From: Paenibacillus luteus
GTDB lineage: Bacteria; Bacillota; Bacilli; Paenibacillales; Paenibacillaceae
Assembly (NCBI RefSeq): GCF_006542765.1
Contig: NZ_SKCD01000033.1
Coordinates: 434,001 to 498,000, forward strand
Direction of reading: 5' to 3'
DNA: 64,000 nucleotides
Shown: in pieces, positions 6,127 to 16,055 of the stretch
Layout: every line of letters starts with the position of its first letter
Position numbering within the stretch: the first letter of the stretch is position 1
The notes under the pieces: model-generated
The model's database searches: none
Seen by the model: the letters and a program-made list of their open reading frames with translations, nothing else
Told to the model about the DNA's origin: nothing
Made by a program: the position numbers and the translations under genes

Positions 6127-9071
6127 AGAGGATGAGGATGCTGGGCATCGCGCTTCGTCTCCTGATTGCTGTGGCGCTTGTATTTGGAGGCATCCGGTGG
6201 TTGACGGCAAGTGACCCGATTCTGCATGCAACGTCCGTAAGCGCCGAGCAACTGCTTGCCTTTGAGAGCAAGCCGGATCAGCTTCCCTACGCCAAGCTGA
6301 TGTATCAATACCCGGAGGCCAATGTAGCGAGCAGCGGCGCGAAGACGATCGAGATTAAGCCGACCGAGTACAGCGCGGCCGCGGAGGATGCTATTTTGGC
6401 TAGCAGCGAGGAAGGCGAGGCAGCACTGCGCTGGGGAAATGAGCAGGGCTGGGTAGAATGGACGTTTGAAGTGCCGACGGGCGGTTGGTATGAGCTCCAT
6501 TTTGACTATAAGCCGTTAGAGGGAGGAAATGCTTCCGTTGTTCGCGGCGTGCAAATCGATGGGCGTTATCCGTTCGTCGAATCGGAGCGAATTGAGCTGG
6601 AGCGGCTGTGGAAGGATTCGAAGTATCCGTATGACAGCAATGAAATCGGCCAGCAAATCCGGCCAGCCCAGAAGGAGCTTGAAGGCTGGAGCGAGAAAGC
6701 CGCAGCGGTATTCTCGGCATCATCAGAGCCTGTGCTTTATCGGTTGGAGGAAGGCCAGCATAAGCTGAGGCTGGTTGGCGTAAGGGAATCAGTCGCCCTG
6801 CGCAAAATTGCATTCGTGCCGAAAACCGAAATTCCAAGCTATGAAAATTACAAGCGCTTACATCCCGCTGTGGAAACACAACCCGGCTGGTACAGCTTAA
6901 TTGAAGCGGAGCAGTTCCAGCGCAAATCGAGCTTAGCGATCCAGACTGATTTTTGGTCGGAGCCTTATATTTCTCCGGACCCGAAAGGCCGAATTACTTA
7001 CAACGTATTAGGCGGACAGCGCTGGAGGCTTCCCGGCGAGTGGGTGGAATGGGAGCTGTCGGTGCCGGGGGACGGTTGGTATGAAATAGACCTGAAAACG
7101 TTCCAAAACTATCGGAACGGATTCGAGGCGTACCGCACGATCTCCATCGATGGCAAGACGCCTTTCCAAGAGCTGTTGCATTATGGCATACCTACGGAAA
7201 AGGAATTCAAAATCGGCGCGCTCGCGAATCAAGAAGGCGAATCCTTTCTCTTTTATTTGGAGAAGGGCCCGCATACGCTGCGCATGACCTCGGACTCCTC
7301 GCTGGTACAGCCCGTTTATCTAGCATTGAAAGAGGCGCTTGACCAATTGGCGGATTTCGACCGTCATATTCGGCTGCTGACGGGCAATTACAGCAAATCG
7401 GGCTTCGATGCGAATACCGATTCGACTCGGACATGGGATATGCGTAAGCTTGAGCCCGACGTTGAGCAGAAGATGGCAGGCTTCATTGCTCATTTAACCG
7501 ATATTCGCAACTATATTAACGGACTGAACAAAAAGGATTCGGATTTGTCCGAAGCGATCAAGGGCTCCGTTGCTATTTTGGAGAAGATGCTCGAAGACGT
7601 AAATGAAATTCCGAACAAAATTAACGATTTCTCAACGATTCAAAACAATATCGGGACTTGGATGGCTACGCTGACGCAGCAGCCTCTGTTGCTGGATTAT
7701 ATCGTGGTCCGTACGCCAGGCACCGAGACGAATTTGAAGACGGCGAGCACGCTGGCAAGAATTCCATATGCGGTCACGGATTTCGGCCGCACCTTCTATA
7801 TGGACTATGACACGCGCAAGCATAACCGGAAGGAAGCGCTGACGATCTGGGTACAGCGCGGACGGGATTACGTTGAGCTGCTGCGCGAGATGGTCGATCA
7901 GGACTTCACGCCGCGAACGGGAATTGAAGTGAATATTAATCTCATGACCAATCCGAATATGCTGATTCTCGGCAACGCCGCTGGCGACGTGCCGGACATC
8001 GCGCTCGGAGTTGGAGAATCGACACCGGCGGACTTCGCGATGAGGGATGCTGCAGAGGAATTGTCGGGCTTCCCGGGCTTTGATGACGTATTCGATCGAT
8101 TTATTCCGGGAGTGAGCCGGTCTCTCAGCTATGACGGCGGCATTTACGGCTTGCCGGAGGTGCAAAACTTTCAGATGCTGTTCTACCGGACGGATATTCT
8201 GGAGGGCCTGAACCTGAAAGTGCCGGATACCTGGGATGACATATTCGATATGCTCCCGACGCTTCAAGAGAATGGCATGACTATGAATTATCCGAAGAGC
8301 GATTTCTCGACCCTTTTCTTCCAGAATGGGGCTGAAGCTTATTCGCCGGAAGGCTTAAAAGGCACACTGGCGAGCGATGCCGGCCAGCAAGCGTTCAATC
8401 GCTGGACCGATCTGTACCGGAAATACAACTTGCCTATCGATATTCCGGCATTTTTCCAGCATTTCCGCGACGGTGACATCCCGATCGGGGTAGCCGATTT
8501 CAATACGTATGTGCAGCTGCTCGTAGCTGCGCCGGAAATTACGGGACACTGGAAAATCGCGCCGCTGCCAGGCGTCAAGCAAGCCAGCGGCGAGGTGGAG
8601 CGGTGGTCTCCGCAGGGGATATCCGCCGCCATGATCATGAAGAAAAGCGAGCGGAAGGACGACGCTTGGAAATTCCTTGAATGGTGGACCTCGGAAGAGG
8701 TGCAATCGCAATATGCGAAGGATATCGAGTCTTTCTACGGGATCGAGTTCAGGTGGAATACCGCCAACGTCGACGCGATGAAAGCACTCACCTGGCCAAG
8801 CGATGACCTGAAGGCGCTGCAGGAGCAAGCGCGCTGGGCCAAAAACATGCCTTATGTGCCCGGTTACTATTTCCTTACAAGGGAAATGGAGTTTGCCTGG
8901 AACCGAACTGTAATGGAAGGGATGCCGGCACAGGAATCGCTAGAGCAAGCCCAGCTTTCCTTACAGCGCGAGATGAACCGAAGACAACAAAATTTTGGGA
9001 TTAAGGCGGACGATGATCTGCATATCCCGCAAATATCGAAACCTTATGAATGGGAGGAACCGCAGAGATGA
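6123..9071 (+). CDS. giant extracellular solute-binding protein with N-terminal sugar-binding-like domains
   Basis: 982 residues, more than twice a normal sugar-binding protein. A hydrophobic segment (about 8-25) acts as signal or membrane anchor; there is no lipobox Cys. Two related beta-sandwich regions follow (about 60-240 and 250-405). Each has a W-V-E-W strand (GWVEWTFEVP; GEWVEWELSVP), a GGWYEL / DGWYEI strand, a QIDG / SIDGKTPF segment and a final G-x-H-x-L-R strand, resembling carbohydrate-binding modules. A helical stretch (about 410-540, coiled-coil-like) links to a C-terminal SBP domain (about 575-960, type 1/MalE-like; LPEVQNFQMLFYRTDIL is characteristic). It overlaps both neighbours by 4 bases, so it is translationally coupled to the ATPase and permease. 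A membrane-tethered receptor that first grips a polymer chain is my inference. Confidence 0.88.
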   Translation: MKRMRMLGIALRLLIAVALVFGGIRWLTASDPILHATSVSAEQLLAFESKPDQLPYAKLMYQYPEANVASSGAKTIEIKPTEYSAAAEDAILASSEEGEAALRWGNEQGWVEWTFEVPTGGWYELHFDYKPLEGGNASVVRGVQIDGRYPFVESERIELERLWKDSKYPYDSNEIGQQIRPAQKELEGWSEKAAAVFSASSEPVLYRLEEGQHKLRLVGVRESVALRKIAFVPKTEIPSYENYKRLHPAVETQPGWYSLIEAEQFQRKSSLAIQTDFWSEPYISPDPKGRITYNVLGGQRWRLPGEWVEWELSVPGDGWYEIDLKTFQNYRNGFEAYRTISIDGKTPFQELLHYGIPTEKEFKIGALANQEGESFLFYLEKGPHTLRMTSDSSLVQPVYLALKEALDQLADFDRHIRLLTGNYSKSGFDANTDSTRTWDMRKLEPDVEQKMAGFIAHLTDIRNYINGLNKKDSDLSEAIKGSVAILEKMLEDVNEIPNKINDFSTIQNNIGTWMATLTQQPLLLDYIVVRTPGTETNLKTASTLARIPYAVTDFGRTFYMDYDTRKHNRKEALTIWVQRGRDYVELLREMVDQDFTPRTGIEVNINLMTNPNMLILGNAAGDVPDIALGVGESTPADFAMRDAAEELSGFPGFDDVFDRFIPGVSRSLSYDGGIYGLPEVQNFQMLFYRTDILEGLNLKVPDTWDDIFDMLPTLQENGMTMNYPKSDFSTLFFQNGAEAYSPEGLKGTLASDAGQQAFNRWTDLYRKYNLPIDIPAFFQHFRDGDIPIGVADFNTYVQLLVAAPEITGHWKIAPLPGVKQASGEVERWSPQGISAAMIMKKSERKDDAWKFLEWWTSEEVQSQYAKDIESFYGIEFRWNTANVDAMKALTWPSDDLKALQEQARWAKNMPYVPGYYFLTREMEFAWNRTVMEGMPAQESLEQAQLSLQREMNRRQQNFGIKADDDLHIPQISKPYEWEEPQR

Positions 9072-10039
9072 ACACGCAGCTTTCTCCCAGCGTGGAGAGA
9101 CCAAAGCCGAAATCGGCCATTCGTTTAAAATGGAACCAATTTTGGCGGGATATACGACGAGACAGCTTCGTCTACCTGTTTCTCGCGCCGTTTCTCCTTT
9201 GCTTCCTTTTGTTTATCGTGATACCGGTCATTATGGCCGCAACGCTAGGTTTTACCTCTTACGACGGCTTTGGCTCATTGCATTTTATCGGCATAAGCAA
9301 TTACATCAGCTTGTTTACACAGGATATTATCTTCCTGACGAAGGCCATTCCGAATACGTTCTTGTTCGCACTGATTGTAGGTCCCGGCGGCTATATTTTG
9401 GCTTTCTTGTTCGCCTGGCTCATTCATCAGCTGCCGATCCGTATCCGCGATTATTACACGCTGGCCTTTTATGCACCATCGATGGCCGGCGGCGTGGCGC
9501 TGTCGGTCGTCTGGATCGCAACGTTCAGTGGCGACCGCGTCGGCTATTTCAACAACTTCCTGCTTGGCATGGGCTGGATCGACAGTCCGGTCATTTGGCT
9601 GCAGGACCCGAAATACCTGCTCAAAATTATGATTGTCGTATCGCTATGGGTAAGCTTCAGCGTTGGATTTCTGGCGATGCTGGCGGGTCTGCAGACAGTC
9701 AACCGCGAGCTTTACGAAGCTGGCCGGATCGATGGCATTTCCAGCCGGCTGCAAGAGGTGTTCTATATTACAATTCCGTCGATGAAGCCGCAAATGCTCT
9801 TTAGCGCCGTCATGTCTATCGTTGGGACGCTGAAGGCGGGCGGCATTTCCACCCAATTGACGGGAATGGCGATAACCCCTTCTTACTCGGGGCATTTGAT
9901 TATCAATCATATCGACGATTACGCTTTTATCCGTTTTGAGCTCGGGTACGCATCCTCGGTCTCGGTGATGCTGCTGATTATCAGCTACTTTGCCATGAGA
10001 TTCGCTTACCGGCTGTTCGGATCAAAGGAGGAGCTGTAG
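9068..10039 (+). CDS. sugar ABC transporter permease (MalF/UgpA type), first pair
   Basis: About 323 residues with roughly six membrane helices. The EAA loop reads ELYEAGRIDGISSRLQEVFY then ITIPSMKP, where the coupling helix docks on the ATPase. The frame is open from 9050, but the internal GGGAGGAA at 9052-9059 is the ribosome site for the ATG at 9068, which overlaps the preceding stop (ATGA). An N-terminal cytosolic tail of about 40 residues precedes the first helix. It pairs with the next gene. Confidence 0.9.
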   Translation: MNTQLSPSVERPKPKSAIRLKWNQFWRDIRRDSFVYLFLAPFLLCFLLFIVIPVIMAATLGFTSYDGFGSLHFIGISNYISLFTQDIIFLTKAIPNTFLFALIVGPGGYILAFLFAWLIHQLPIRIRDYYTLAFYAPSMAGGVALSVVWIATFSGDRVGYFNNFLLGMGWIDSPVIWLQDPKYLLKIMIVVSLWVSFSVGFLAMLAGLQTVNRELYEAGRIDGISSRLQEVFYITIPSMKPQMLFSAVMSIVGTLKAGGISTQLTGMAITPSYSGHLIINHIDDYAFIRFELGYASSVSVMLLIISYFAMRFAYRLFGSKEEL

Positions 10040-10043
10040 AACC

Positions 10044-10901
10044 ATGATTCGAAGACTTCGCAGAGTGACGCCGTTTCAAGTCATTCTAGTCACCGTGTTT
10101 ACTGCGCTCGCAGCGTTTATGTCCCTGCCGATCATTTTTATTTTGAACCATGCGTTCAAGCCGCAGAATGAGCTATTTCTGTTTCCGCCGCGGTTTCTGG
10201 TGCAAAATCCGACGCTGCGCAATTTTGAGTCGCTGATCCTGCATGCCTCCAATGCAACGGTGCCGTTCACTCGTTACCTGTTCAACAGCTTGATCGTAGC
10301 GGGGCTGACGCTGGGCACGGTCATTATCGTCAGTACGATGGCTGGATATGTGCTTGCGAAATACCAGTTTCATTTTAAACAGCTAATTCTGTCTCTGATC
10401 ACTTTATCCTTGATGTTTGCGCCGGAAACGGTGGGCATCCCCCGGTATCTAATCATTAGCGGACTTGGGATCAATAACACGTATTTCGGCCATATTCTGC
10501 CTGCGCTGGCCTCACCAATCGCCGTATTCATGCTGGTGGGCTTCATTTCGCAAATTCCAGGAGAGCTTCTCGAGGCTGCAAAGATGGATGGAGCAAGCCA
10601 CTTTGGCATTTTTACGAAAATGGTTCTGCCCCTGTCGGTTCCCGCTATTGCGACGATATCGATCTTTACCTTTCAAGGCGTATGGGGAGACGTCGAGACC
10701 TCGACGCTGTTCATGCAAGAGGAAACGATGAGGACACTCGCCTTCTACGTCAACAGCCTGCTAAGCGGGCTGCAAAACAGCGTATCGGGCCAAAACGTAG
10801 CCGCAGCCGCCGGTTTGCTTATGTTCTTGCCCAACCTGATCATCTTCCTTCTCTTCCAACGCAGAGTACTAGAGACGATGGTCCATTCGGGAATCAAGTA
10901 A
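10044..10901 (+). CDS. sugar ABC transporter permease (MalG/UgpE type), first pair
   Basis: 285 residues with six predicted membrane helices. The EAA motif is ELLEAAKMDGASHFGIFTKM followed by VLPLS. AGGAGGAGC lies just before the start, overlapping the previous gene's end. It forms the heterodimeric channel with the permease 4 bases upstream. The C-terminal ETMVHSGIK ending is typical of CUT1 permeases. The substrate is presumably the sugar or oligosaccharide bound by the giant SBP. Confidence 0.9.
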   Translation: MIRRLRRVTPFQVILVTVFTALAAFMSLPIIFILNHAFKPQNELFLFPPRFLVQNPTLRNFESLILHASNATVPFTRYLFNSLIVAGLTLGTVIIVSTMAGYVLAKYQFHFKQLILSLITLSLMFAPETVGIPRYLIISGLGINNTYFGHILPALASPIAVFMLVGFISQIPGELLEAAKMDGASHFGIFTKMVLPLSVPAIATISIFTFQGVWGDVETSTLFMQEETMRTLAFYVNSLLSGLQNSVSGQNVAAAAGLLMFLPNLIIFLLFQRRVLETMVHSGIK

Positions 10902-10928
10902 TTCCAATCAGCAAAGGAAGTCGTAACG

Positions 10929-12944
10929 ATGAAGAAATTTCTTACATTCCTGCTTCTAGCGGCGACCTTCATGCTTGCCGCACCGGAAGCGATTCATGCA
11001 GAGCTGCCTTATCGAATGTTTTATTATGACAGCAACCAGGCGACTTGGCTGCGCATTCAGCCGATTTATGCGCCAACGGAAACGAAAGGCACCCGTTTTG
11101 TCGAGCCGATTGATCTTCAGGTCGGTGCGGATGACAAGGTGTACGTAGCGGATAAAGGCGCAAATAAGGTAATCGTTCTCGACAATGAGGGCGAGCTGCT
11201 TCTTACCATCGGCGAGGAGGAAGGGGAGAGCGCGCTGAGTGCGCCCGAAGGCTTATTCGTTACACCGGAGGGGCTCATCTACGTCGCCGACTCGGGCAAT
11301 CAGCGAATTGCAGTATTCGGAACAGATGGCTCGTTTGTCCGGGAATACAAGAAGCCTACCTCTACTTTTCTTGAGCAGCAGCACTTTGTTCCCGTCAAGC
11401 TGGTCGTGGATCGGCGCGGCGTGATGTACATCAGCTTGAATTCCTCCTATCAAGGCCTGCTCCGCATCAACGAGGATGGAGAATTCATGGGTTATTTTGG
11501 CGCCAACAAAGCACAGCAAACCGTACTGAATTGGCTAAAGAAGCTCATCTTGAACAAGGAGCAGCTGGATAAGGAGCTGCCGAGCCTGCCGCGTCCCATA
11601 ACGAACGTATCGATTGATAACGACGGTTTCATCTTCACGGCAACGGCAGCGGGATTTGGGCAGGGAGCGATTCGAAAGCTGAACGCCGGAGGCGTGGACG
11701 CTTTTAAAAACAAAACGCTCGTGAACGGTCACGGTATTGTTGACGTCACGAATGATACCAACGGCTTCCTGTACAACGTGGATATGGAATCCGGGCGCGT
11801 CAATATTTACGACAAAAATGGAGAAGCGCTGTTCGCTTTCGGTTTTATCGATAACGCTACGCAGCAATACGGCGTACTCGGGTTTCCGACGAGCATTGGC
11901 GTAGATTCGAAGTTCGGCGTCTGGATCTCCGACAGCCGCACGGGCACCATCCATAAATTTGAGCGTACGGAGTTCGGAAGCGACGTCATGAATGCTTTAG
12001 GCCTTTATATTGATGGCAAATACGAGCAGAGCAAGCCTTACTGGGACCGGGTTTACGCCCGGAATGACATGTATAATGGAACCTTTCAAGGCTTAGGCAA
12101 AGTGTATTTGCATGAAAACAATAATGATGACGCACTTTCATTTCTGAAGACTGCCTTCGATACCAAAAGCTATTCCAAAGCTTTTTGGCAGGTAAGGCTC
12201 GACTTCCTGCAGCAGCATTTCTTGTGGATCGCGGCTTCGGTGGTAGCGCTTATTCTCTTGCTCAGCTATGGACCGCGGATGATCAGAAACCAGCTGACGC
12301 GCAAACCGCTGCCGGAATCGTGGCAGCGTCCGCTTAGCGATTTGCGGAATGTATGGTTCGTGATGCTTCATCCCTATCAAGGCTTTTACAAGCTAAAGGA
12401 AGCCAGAGTCGCTCCATGGATTATCATTCTGATTCTGTTCTCCGCCGTTGCCGTAAAGATTGCAACGATTTATTACACCGGATTTTTGTTCCACCCGGTA
12501 GAGCTTTCGCAGATCAATCTGCTAGGCAGTTTAGGCTTGTTCGTAGTTCCATGGATTACTTGGATTATTGCCAATTATCTTGTATGCAGCGTAAAGGATG
12601 GCGAAGGGAAATTTAGGGAGGTTATTCAGGGCAGTACGTATGCGCTTGCGCCGTACTTGTTCTTCTCCATTCCGACCTTGATCTTATCTAATATGGTGAC
12701 GCTGGATGAACGGGTAATCGTCGATTCACTGAATACGGTCATGTTTCTGTGGATGGGTGTCATGCTTATCGTGATGACGCAGGTCATTCATAATTTTGAT
12801 TTTATGGAAACGCTCAAAAACATCGCGATTACGGTATTTACGATTGGCACGATCTGGCTGTTTGCCTTTCTCGTGTTTGGCCTTTCCTACAATTTGTATG
12901 ATTTCTTCTATCAGCTTTACAAGGAGGTGACCTTCTATGGTTGA
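10929..12944 (+). CDS. NHL-repeat exodomain fused to a Yip1-type membrane domain
   Basis: 671 residues. A signal peptide (about 1-24, ending AIHAE) is followed by an NHL beta-propeller (about 45-350) with repeats such as VYVADKGANKVIVLDNEGEL and IYVADSGNQRIAVF. A short TPR-like helical stretch follows (about 365-415, PYWDRVYARNDMYNGTFQGL). One membrane helix lies at about 428-448, then a Yip1-like domain with four to five helices (about 465-665) containing VCSVKDGEGKFREVIQ. Both the propeller and the membrane module suggest an accessory role: an extracellular binding or scaffolding domain tethered beside the transporter. No enzyme motif is visible. It overlaps the next gene by 8 bases. This architecture inside a sugar-transport operon is unusual and its function is unknown. 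Confidence 0.82.
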   Translation: MKKFLTFLLLAATFMLAAPEAIHAELPYRMFYYDSNQATWLRIQPIYAPTETKGTRFVEPIDLQVGADDKVYVADKGANKVIVLDNEGELLLTIGEEEGESALSAPEGLFVTPEGLIYVADSGNQRIAVFGTDGSFVREYKKPTSTFLEQQHFVPVKLVVDRRGVMYISLNSSYQGLLRINEDGEFMGYFGANKAQQTVLNWLKKLILNKEQLDKELPSLPRPITNVSIDNDGFIFTATAAGFGQGAIRKLNAGGVDAFKNKTLVNGHGIVDVTNDTNGFLYNVDMESGRVNIYDKNGEALFAFGFIDNATQQYGVLGFPTSIGVDSKFGVWISDSRTGTIHKFERTEFGSDVMNALGLYIDGKYEQSKPYWDRVYARNDMYNGTFQGLGKVYLHENNNDDALSFLKTAFDTKSYSKAFWQVRLDFLQQHFLWIAASVVALILLLSYGPRMIRNQLTRKPLPESWQRPLSDLRNVWFVMLHPYQGFYKLKEARVAPWIIILILFSAVAVKIATIYYTGFLFHPVELSQINLLGSLGLFVVPWITWIIANYLVCSVKDGEGKFREVIQGSTYALAPYLFFSIPTLILSNMVTLDERVIVDSLNTVMFLWMGVMLIVMTQVIHNFDFMETLKNIAITVFTIGTIWLFAFLVFGLSYNLYDFFYQLYKEVTFYG

Positions 12945-15165
12945 GCTCATCAAGCGCACTTCCCTTCGAGTAAAGCTCGCGGCAATCGCATTTTGCCTAT
13001 TGTTAATCTTTGGACTGGTCTTCTTCCTGCAAAAGGATGAGCTGTCGCCGGCCAAAGCGCTTGAGTTAACCGGGATTGCTGAGCCGGTCGCCAATCGGGC
13101 GCCTTTATACGAAGGTGAAGCCTGGAGCCCCGTGGCTGGACCGGATGGGTTTGCCGAGGCGGCGTCGAGCGAGGATTTTACGCTGTATGTAGACCCCGCA
13201 AGCACGCAAATCGTGTTAGAGGATAAGCGAACAGGGTACAAATGGCGCAGCAATCCAGCGGAGGAGCAGCTGGCTAGCGAGACGGTAAAGGGAGTGCTGC
13301 TCGCCAATTTGAAATCCCCGTTTGTCTTGACCTATGTCAGGACGCAGGGCAAGGACCAAACGATCCGCGAGGTATTGAATGCGGGCGATCCCAAAATCGA
13401 AACGTCGATGATTCAAGCGGAAAACGGGCTTCAGGTCTCTTATGCCTTTCCTGAACGGCAGCTTAGCTTCTCGATTCAATACGAGCTAACGCCTAAAGGG
13501 CTTAAGGTTCGCATCCCGACGCAAGGGATTAAGGAAGAAGGAGAATATGCCATCTTTACGCTCGATCTGCTGCCTTATTTCGGGGCTGCCTCCTCTGCGG
13601 AAGACGGCTATATCTTCGTACCGGACGGCCCTGGCGGCTTGATTCGCTTTGACAGCGAGCGGGCTGGCGTATCGAGAGGCTACATTCATCAGGTATATGG
13701 CCTTGAATTGACAAACACGGGCAACTGGAGCCGATCCGGGGAAAGACGCGAGAACATTGCCTACCCTGTGTTTGGCATGAAGCACGGCAGCAATGGGTTT
13801 ATGGCTGTTCTCACGGAGGGCGGCGGCTCAGCGAATATCGCAGCAATGCCGCCGGGTCTGAAGTCGGGACTCTACAATGTGTATACGAATCAGATCTACC
13901 GTGAGGAGTACTTGTACCGGATGAGCCGGCTGGCGGCACCGCTCAAAGCGGTGCAGAAGCAGCGGCTGGATACGGACCGCGAGGTGGAATACCGTTTTCT
14001 GAACGGGGAAGACGCGGGTTATGTTGGGATGGCCAAGGCTTACCGCGATTATATGACGGAGACCGGCAAGCTGAAAGAACCGCTGAAGCCGGTAGAGCAT
14101 ACGCCTCTTTATCTGAAGATCATGGGCGGAAATTACACGGAGGCATTTAACAAAATCAAATATATTACCGCGACGACCTTTCCTCAGGCCAAAGAAATCG
14201 TTAACGGGCTGGTGGAGCAGGGTGTGCCTAACATCAAAGTCATTTATTATGGCTGGCAAAATCAAGGCGACTATGACCTGTACGACCGCTTCCCGATTGA
14301 AGAGTCGCTTGGCGGCGAGGAAGCCGCGAAGGACTTCATATCCAGCATGAGCCAGAAGGACATTGACGTGATGTTCGAGGATGATTTTGTCTGGATCGAT
14401 TCGGAGAGCTCCGATCTTTCGGGCAAAAACAACGGCATTCGCGGCATTGACGAGACGGTATTCGTTGATGAAGGCTGGTTTATCAGCAAGCCGGCCCGCA
14501 CCGTTGCGATGGCATACGAAACCATCCAGAAGTTGAAGGACATTGGAGTGTCCGGCCTCCTGTTCAACTGGATGGGCGAGATGGTCTTCCATGACTATGA
14601 TCCAGACGGCATTGCGACTCGTTCGGATACGATTGCTGTTTATGACGGCTTGCTCGCTTATGCGAAGAAAACGCTGGGCTCAAGCGCCGTATACCGCGGT
14701 AATGACTATACGGTTGGGCAAGCCGACTTTATTGCAGGCTTACCAGCCGAATCCAGCTACGACTTCATGGTCGATGAGACGGTTCCATTTTATCCGATTG
14801 CTCTACACGGTTATGTGTCTTATGCGTTCGGGGACGGCAATCTTCGCAATGATGTTGAAACCGAGTTTCTGAAAGCGATTGAGTATGGAGCGGTTCCTTC
14901 CTTCTTCCTGACGCACGAGGATTCGCGCGTGCTTAAGTATACGGCAGCGAATTTCTTATTCAGCAGCCAGTATGAGAAGTGGAGGGAGCGTATTTTGAAG
15001 GAGTATAAGGATTTTGATGCTTTGTCTTCTGTATTCGCTCAAAAAATAGTCAATCACGAGAAGCTCTCCAACAATCAATTTGCCACAGTATACGAGGACG
15101 GCACGCGCGTTATCGTCGATTACGGCAGCAAAACATTCGTAGTAGAGAAGGGGGACGGCGCATAA
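12937..15165 (+). CDS. DUF5696-type membrane-anchored protein, probable glycoside-hydrolase-like TIM barrel
   Basis: 742 residues. An N-terminal membrane helix (about 12-30, no cleavage site obvious) precedes a beta-rich domain (about 75-380) and a C-terminal region that looks like a (beta/alpha)8 barrel (about 385-700). The barrel holds acid-containing strand ends: IKVIYYGWQNQGDYDLYDRF, VMFEDDFVWIDSES, FVDEGWFISKPARTV, FNWMGEMVFHDYDPDG and FMVDETVPFYP. The order (a strand with W and Q, then D-D, then E/D) recalls GH36/GH31/GH101-clan glycosidases. I recognise the family as DUF5696, for which I know no proven activity. It overlaps both neighbours, so it is an integral operon member. Likely role: an outward-facing, membrane-held enzyme cutting a glycan for import. 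The enzyme call is inference. Confidence 0.75.
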   Translation: MVELIKRTSLRVKLAAIAFCLLLIFGLVFFLQKDELSPAKALELTGIAEPVANRAPLYEGEAWSPVAGPDGFAEAASSEDFTLYVDPASTQIVLEDKRTGYKWRSNPAEEQLASETVKGVLLANLKSPFVLTYVRTQGKDQTIREVLNAGDPKIETSMIQAENGLQVSYAFPERQLSFSIQYELTPKGLKVRIPTQGIKEEGEYAIFTLDLLPYFGAASSAEDGYIFVPDGPGGLIRFDSERAGVSRGYIHQVYGLELTNTGNWSRSGERRENIAYPVFGMKHGSNGFMAVLTEGGGSANIAAMPPGLKSGLYNVYTNQIYREEYLYRMSRLAAPLKAVQKQRLDTDREVEYRFLNGEDAGYVGMAKAYRDYMTETGKLKEPLKPVEHTPLYLKIMGGNYTEAFNKIKYITATTFPQAKEIVNGLVEQGVPNIKVIYYGWQNQGDYDLYDRFPIEESLGGEEAAKDFISSMSQKDIDVMFEDDFVWIDSESSDLSGKNNGIRGIDETVFVDEGWFISKPARTVAMAYETIQKLKDIGVSGLLFNWMGEMVFHDYDPDGIATRSDTIAVYDGLLAYAKKTLGSSAVYRGNDYTVGQADFIAGLPAESSYDFMVDETVPFYPIALHGYVSYAFGDGNLRNDVETEFLKAIEYGAVPSFFLTHEDSRVLKYTAANFLFSSQYEKWRERILKEYKDFDALSSVFAQKIVNHEKLSNNQFATVYEDGTRVIVDYGSKTFVVEKGDGA

Positions 15166-16055
15166 TGCAAGCAAAAACAAGAGTACGTGCAAAGCGCCTT
15201 TATCTCGGAAAGCGCTACGGAATGGGACTGCTGTTCATGCTGCCTTGGATCATCGGATTTGCAATGTTCGTGCTGATTCCGATCAGTTGGTCACTGTTTA
15301 TGTCCTTTAACAAGGTACAGGTCGCCGTTGGAGGTTTCAAATATGAATGGATCGGCATGCGGAATTACCGTGATGCCTTTCTAAAGGATAATGTTTTTCC
15401 GATCGAGCTGATTACGTATATTCAGGAAATGCTGCTGATGGTGCCGATTATCGTCATCTTCGCACTCCTCATTTCCTTAATGCTGAATCAAAAATTTCCT
15501 GGCCGGTTCATTTACAGAGCGTTGTTCTTCTTGCCTGTCATCTTCGCTACCGGCCAGGTGCTCTCGGAGCTGTTCCTGCAAGGGGCGGGAGATATTCCTT
15601 TCCTGGAGCAATATAACCTGCTGCCGCTAGTTGAGGAATATGTCGGCAAGCAGTTCGCCGAGACGGTCATGGCTGTCCTTGGCAAAGCGATTCTCATTTT
15701 GTGGTATTCAGGCGTACAGATTCTGATCTTTATCGCAGGCTTTCAGACGATCTCCCCGACCATTTATGAAGCGGTACGGATCGACGGCGCTTCCCCTTGG
15801 GACAGCTTCTGGAAAATAACCTTGCCGGCTTGCGTGCCGTTCATCAGCTTGAACGTGCTTTACACCATTATCGATCTGTTTACGTTTCCGCTCAATCCCG
15901 TGCTTAAGCACATTAAGGACAACATGTTCAAGGTGGATACCGGTTACGGTTACGCCAGCGCGCTTGCGTGGATTTATTTTGGCTTGATCTTCGTGCTGAT
16001 TGCCCTTGTATTATGGCTGTTCAACCGGAGCCTCAGGACAAGGAGGGTACACTGA
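15165..16055 (+). CDS. sugar ABC transporter permease (MalF type), second pair
   Basis: 296 residues with six predicted membrane helices. The EAA loop is IYEAVRIDGASPWDSFWKIT followed by LPACVPFI. The start overlaps the preceding TAA by one base (TAATG), with GAAGGGGG as ribosome site. It is distinct in sequence from the first MalF-type permease, so this is a second channel rather than a recent copy. There is an insertion of about 40 residues between helices (LFLQGAGDIPFLEQYNLLPL). No second ATPase gene is present. Confidence 0.9.
   Translation: MQAKTRVRAKRLYLGKRYGMGLLFMLPWIIGFAMFVLIPISWSLFMSFNKVQVAVGGFKYEWIGMRNYRDAFLKDNVFPIELITYIQEMLLMVPIIVIFALLISLMLNQKFPGRFIYRALFFLPVIFATGQVLSELFLQGAGDIPFLEQYNLLPLVEEYVGKQFAETVMAVLGKAILILWYSGVQILIFIAGFQTISPTIYEAVRIDGASPWDSFWKITLPACVPFISLNVLYTIIDLFTFPLNPVLKHIKDNMFKVDTGYGYASALAWIYFGLIFVLIALVLWLFNRSLRTRRVH

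Noticed and set aside
13828..14592. Long minus-strand ORF opposite the DUF5696 gene
   Set aside because: It is a codon-structure shadow of a strongly supported, translationally coupled plus-strand gene; the His/Leu/Arg-rich translation looks artificial.
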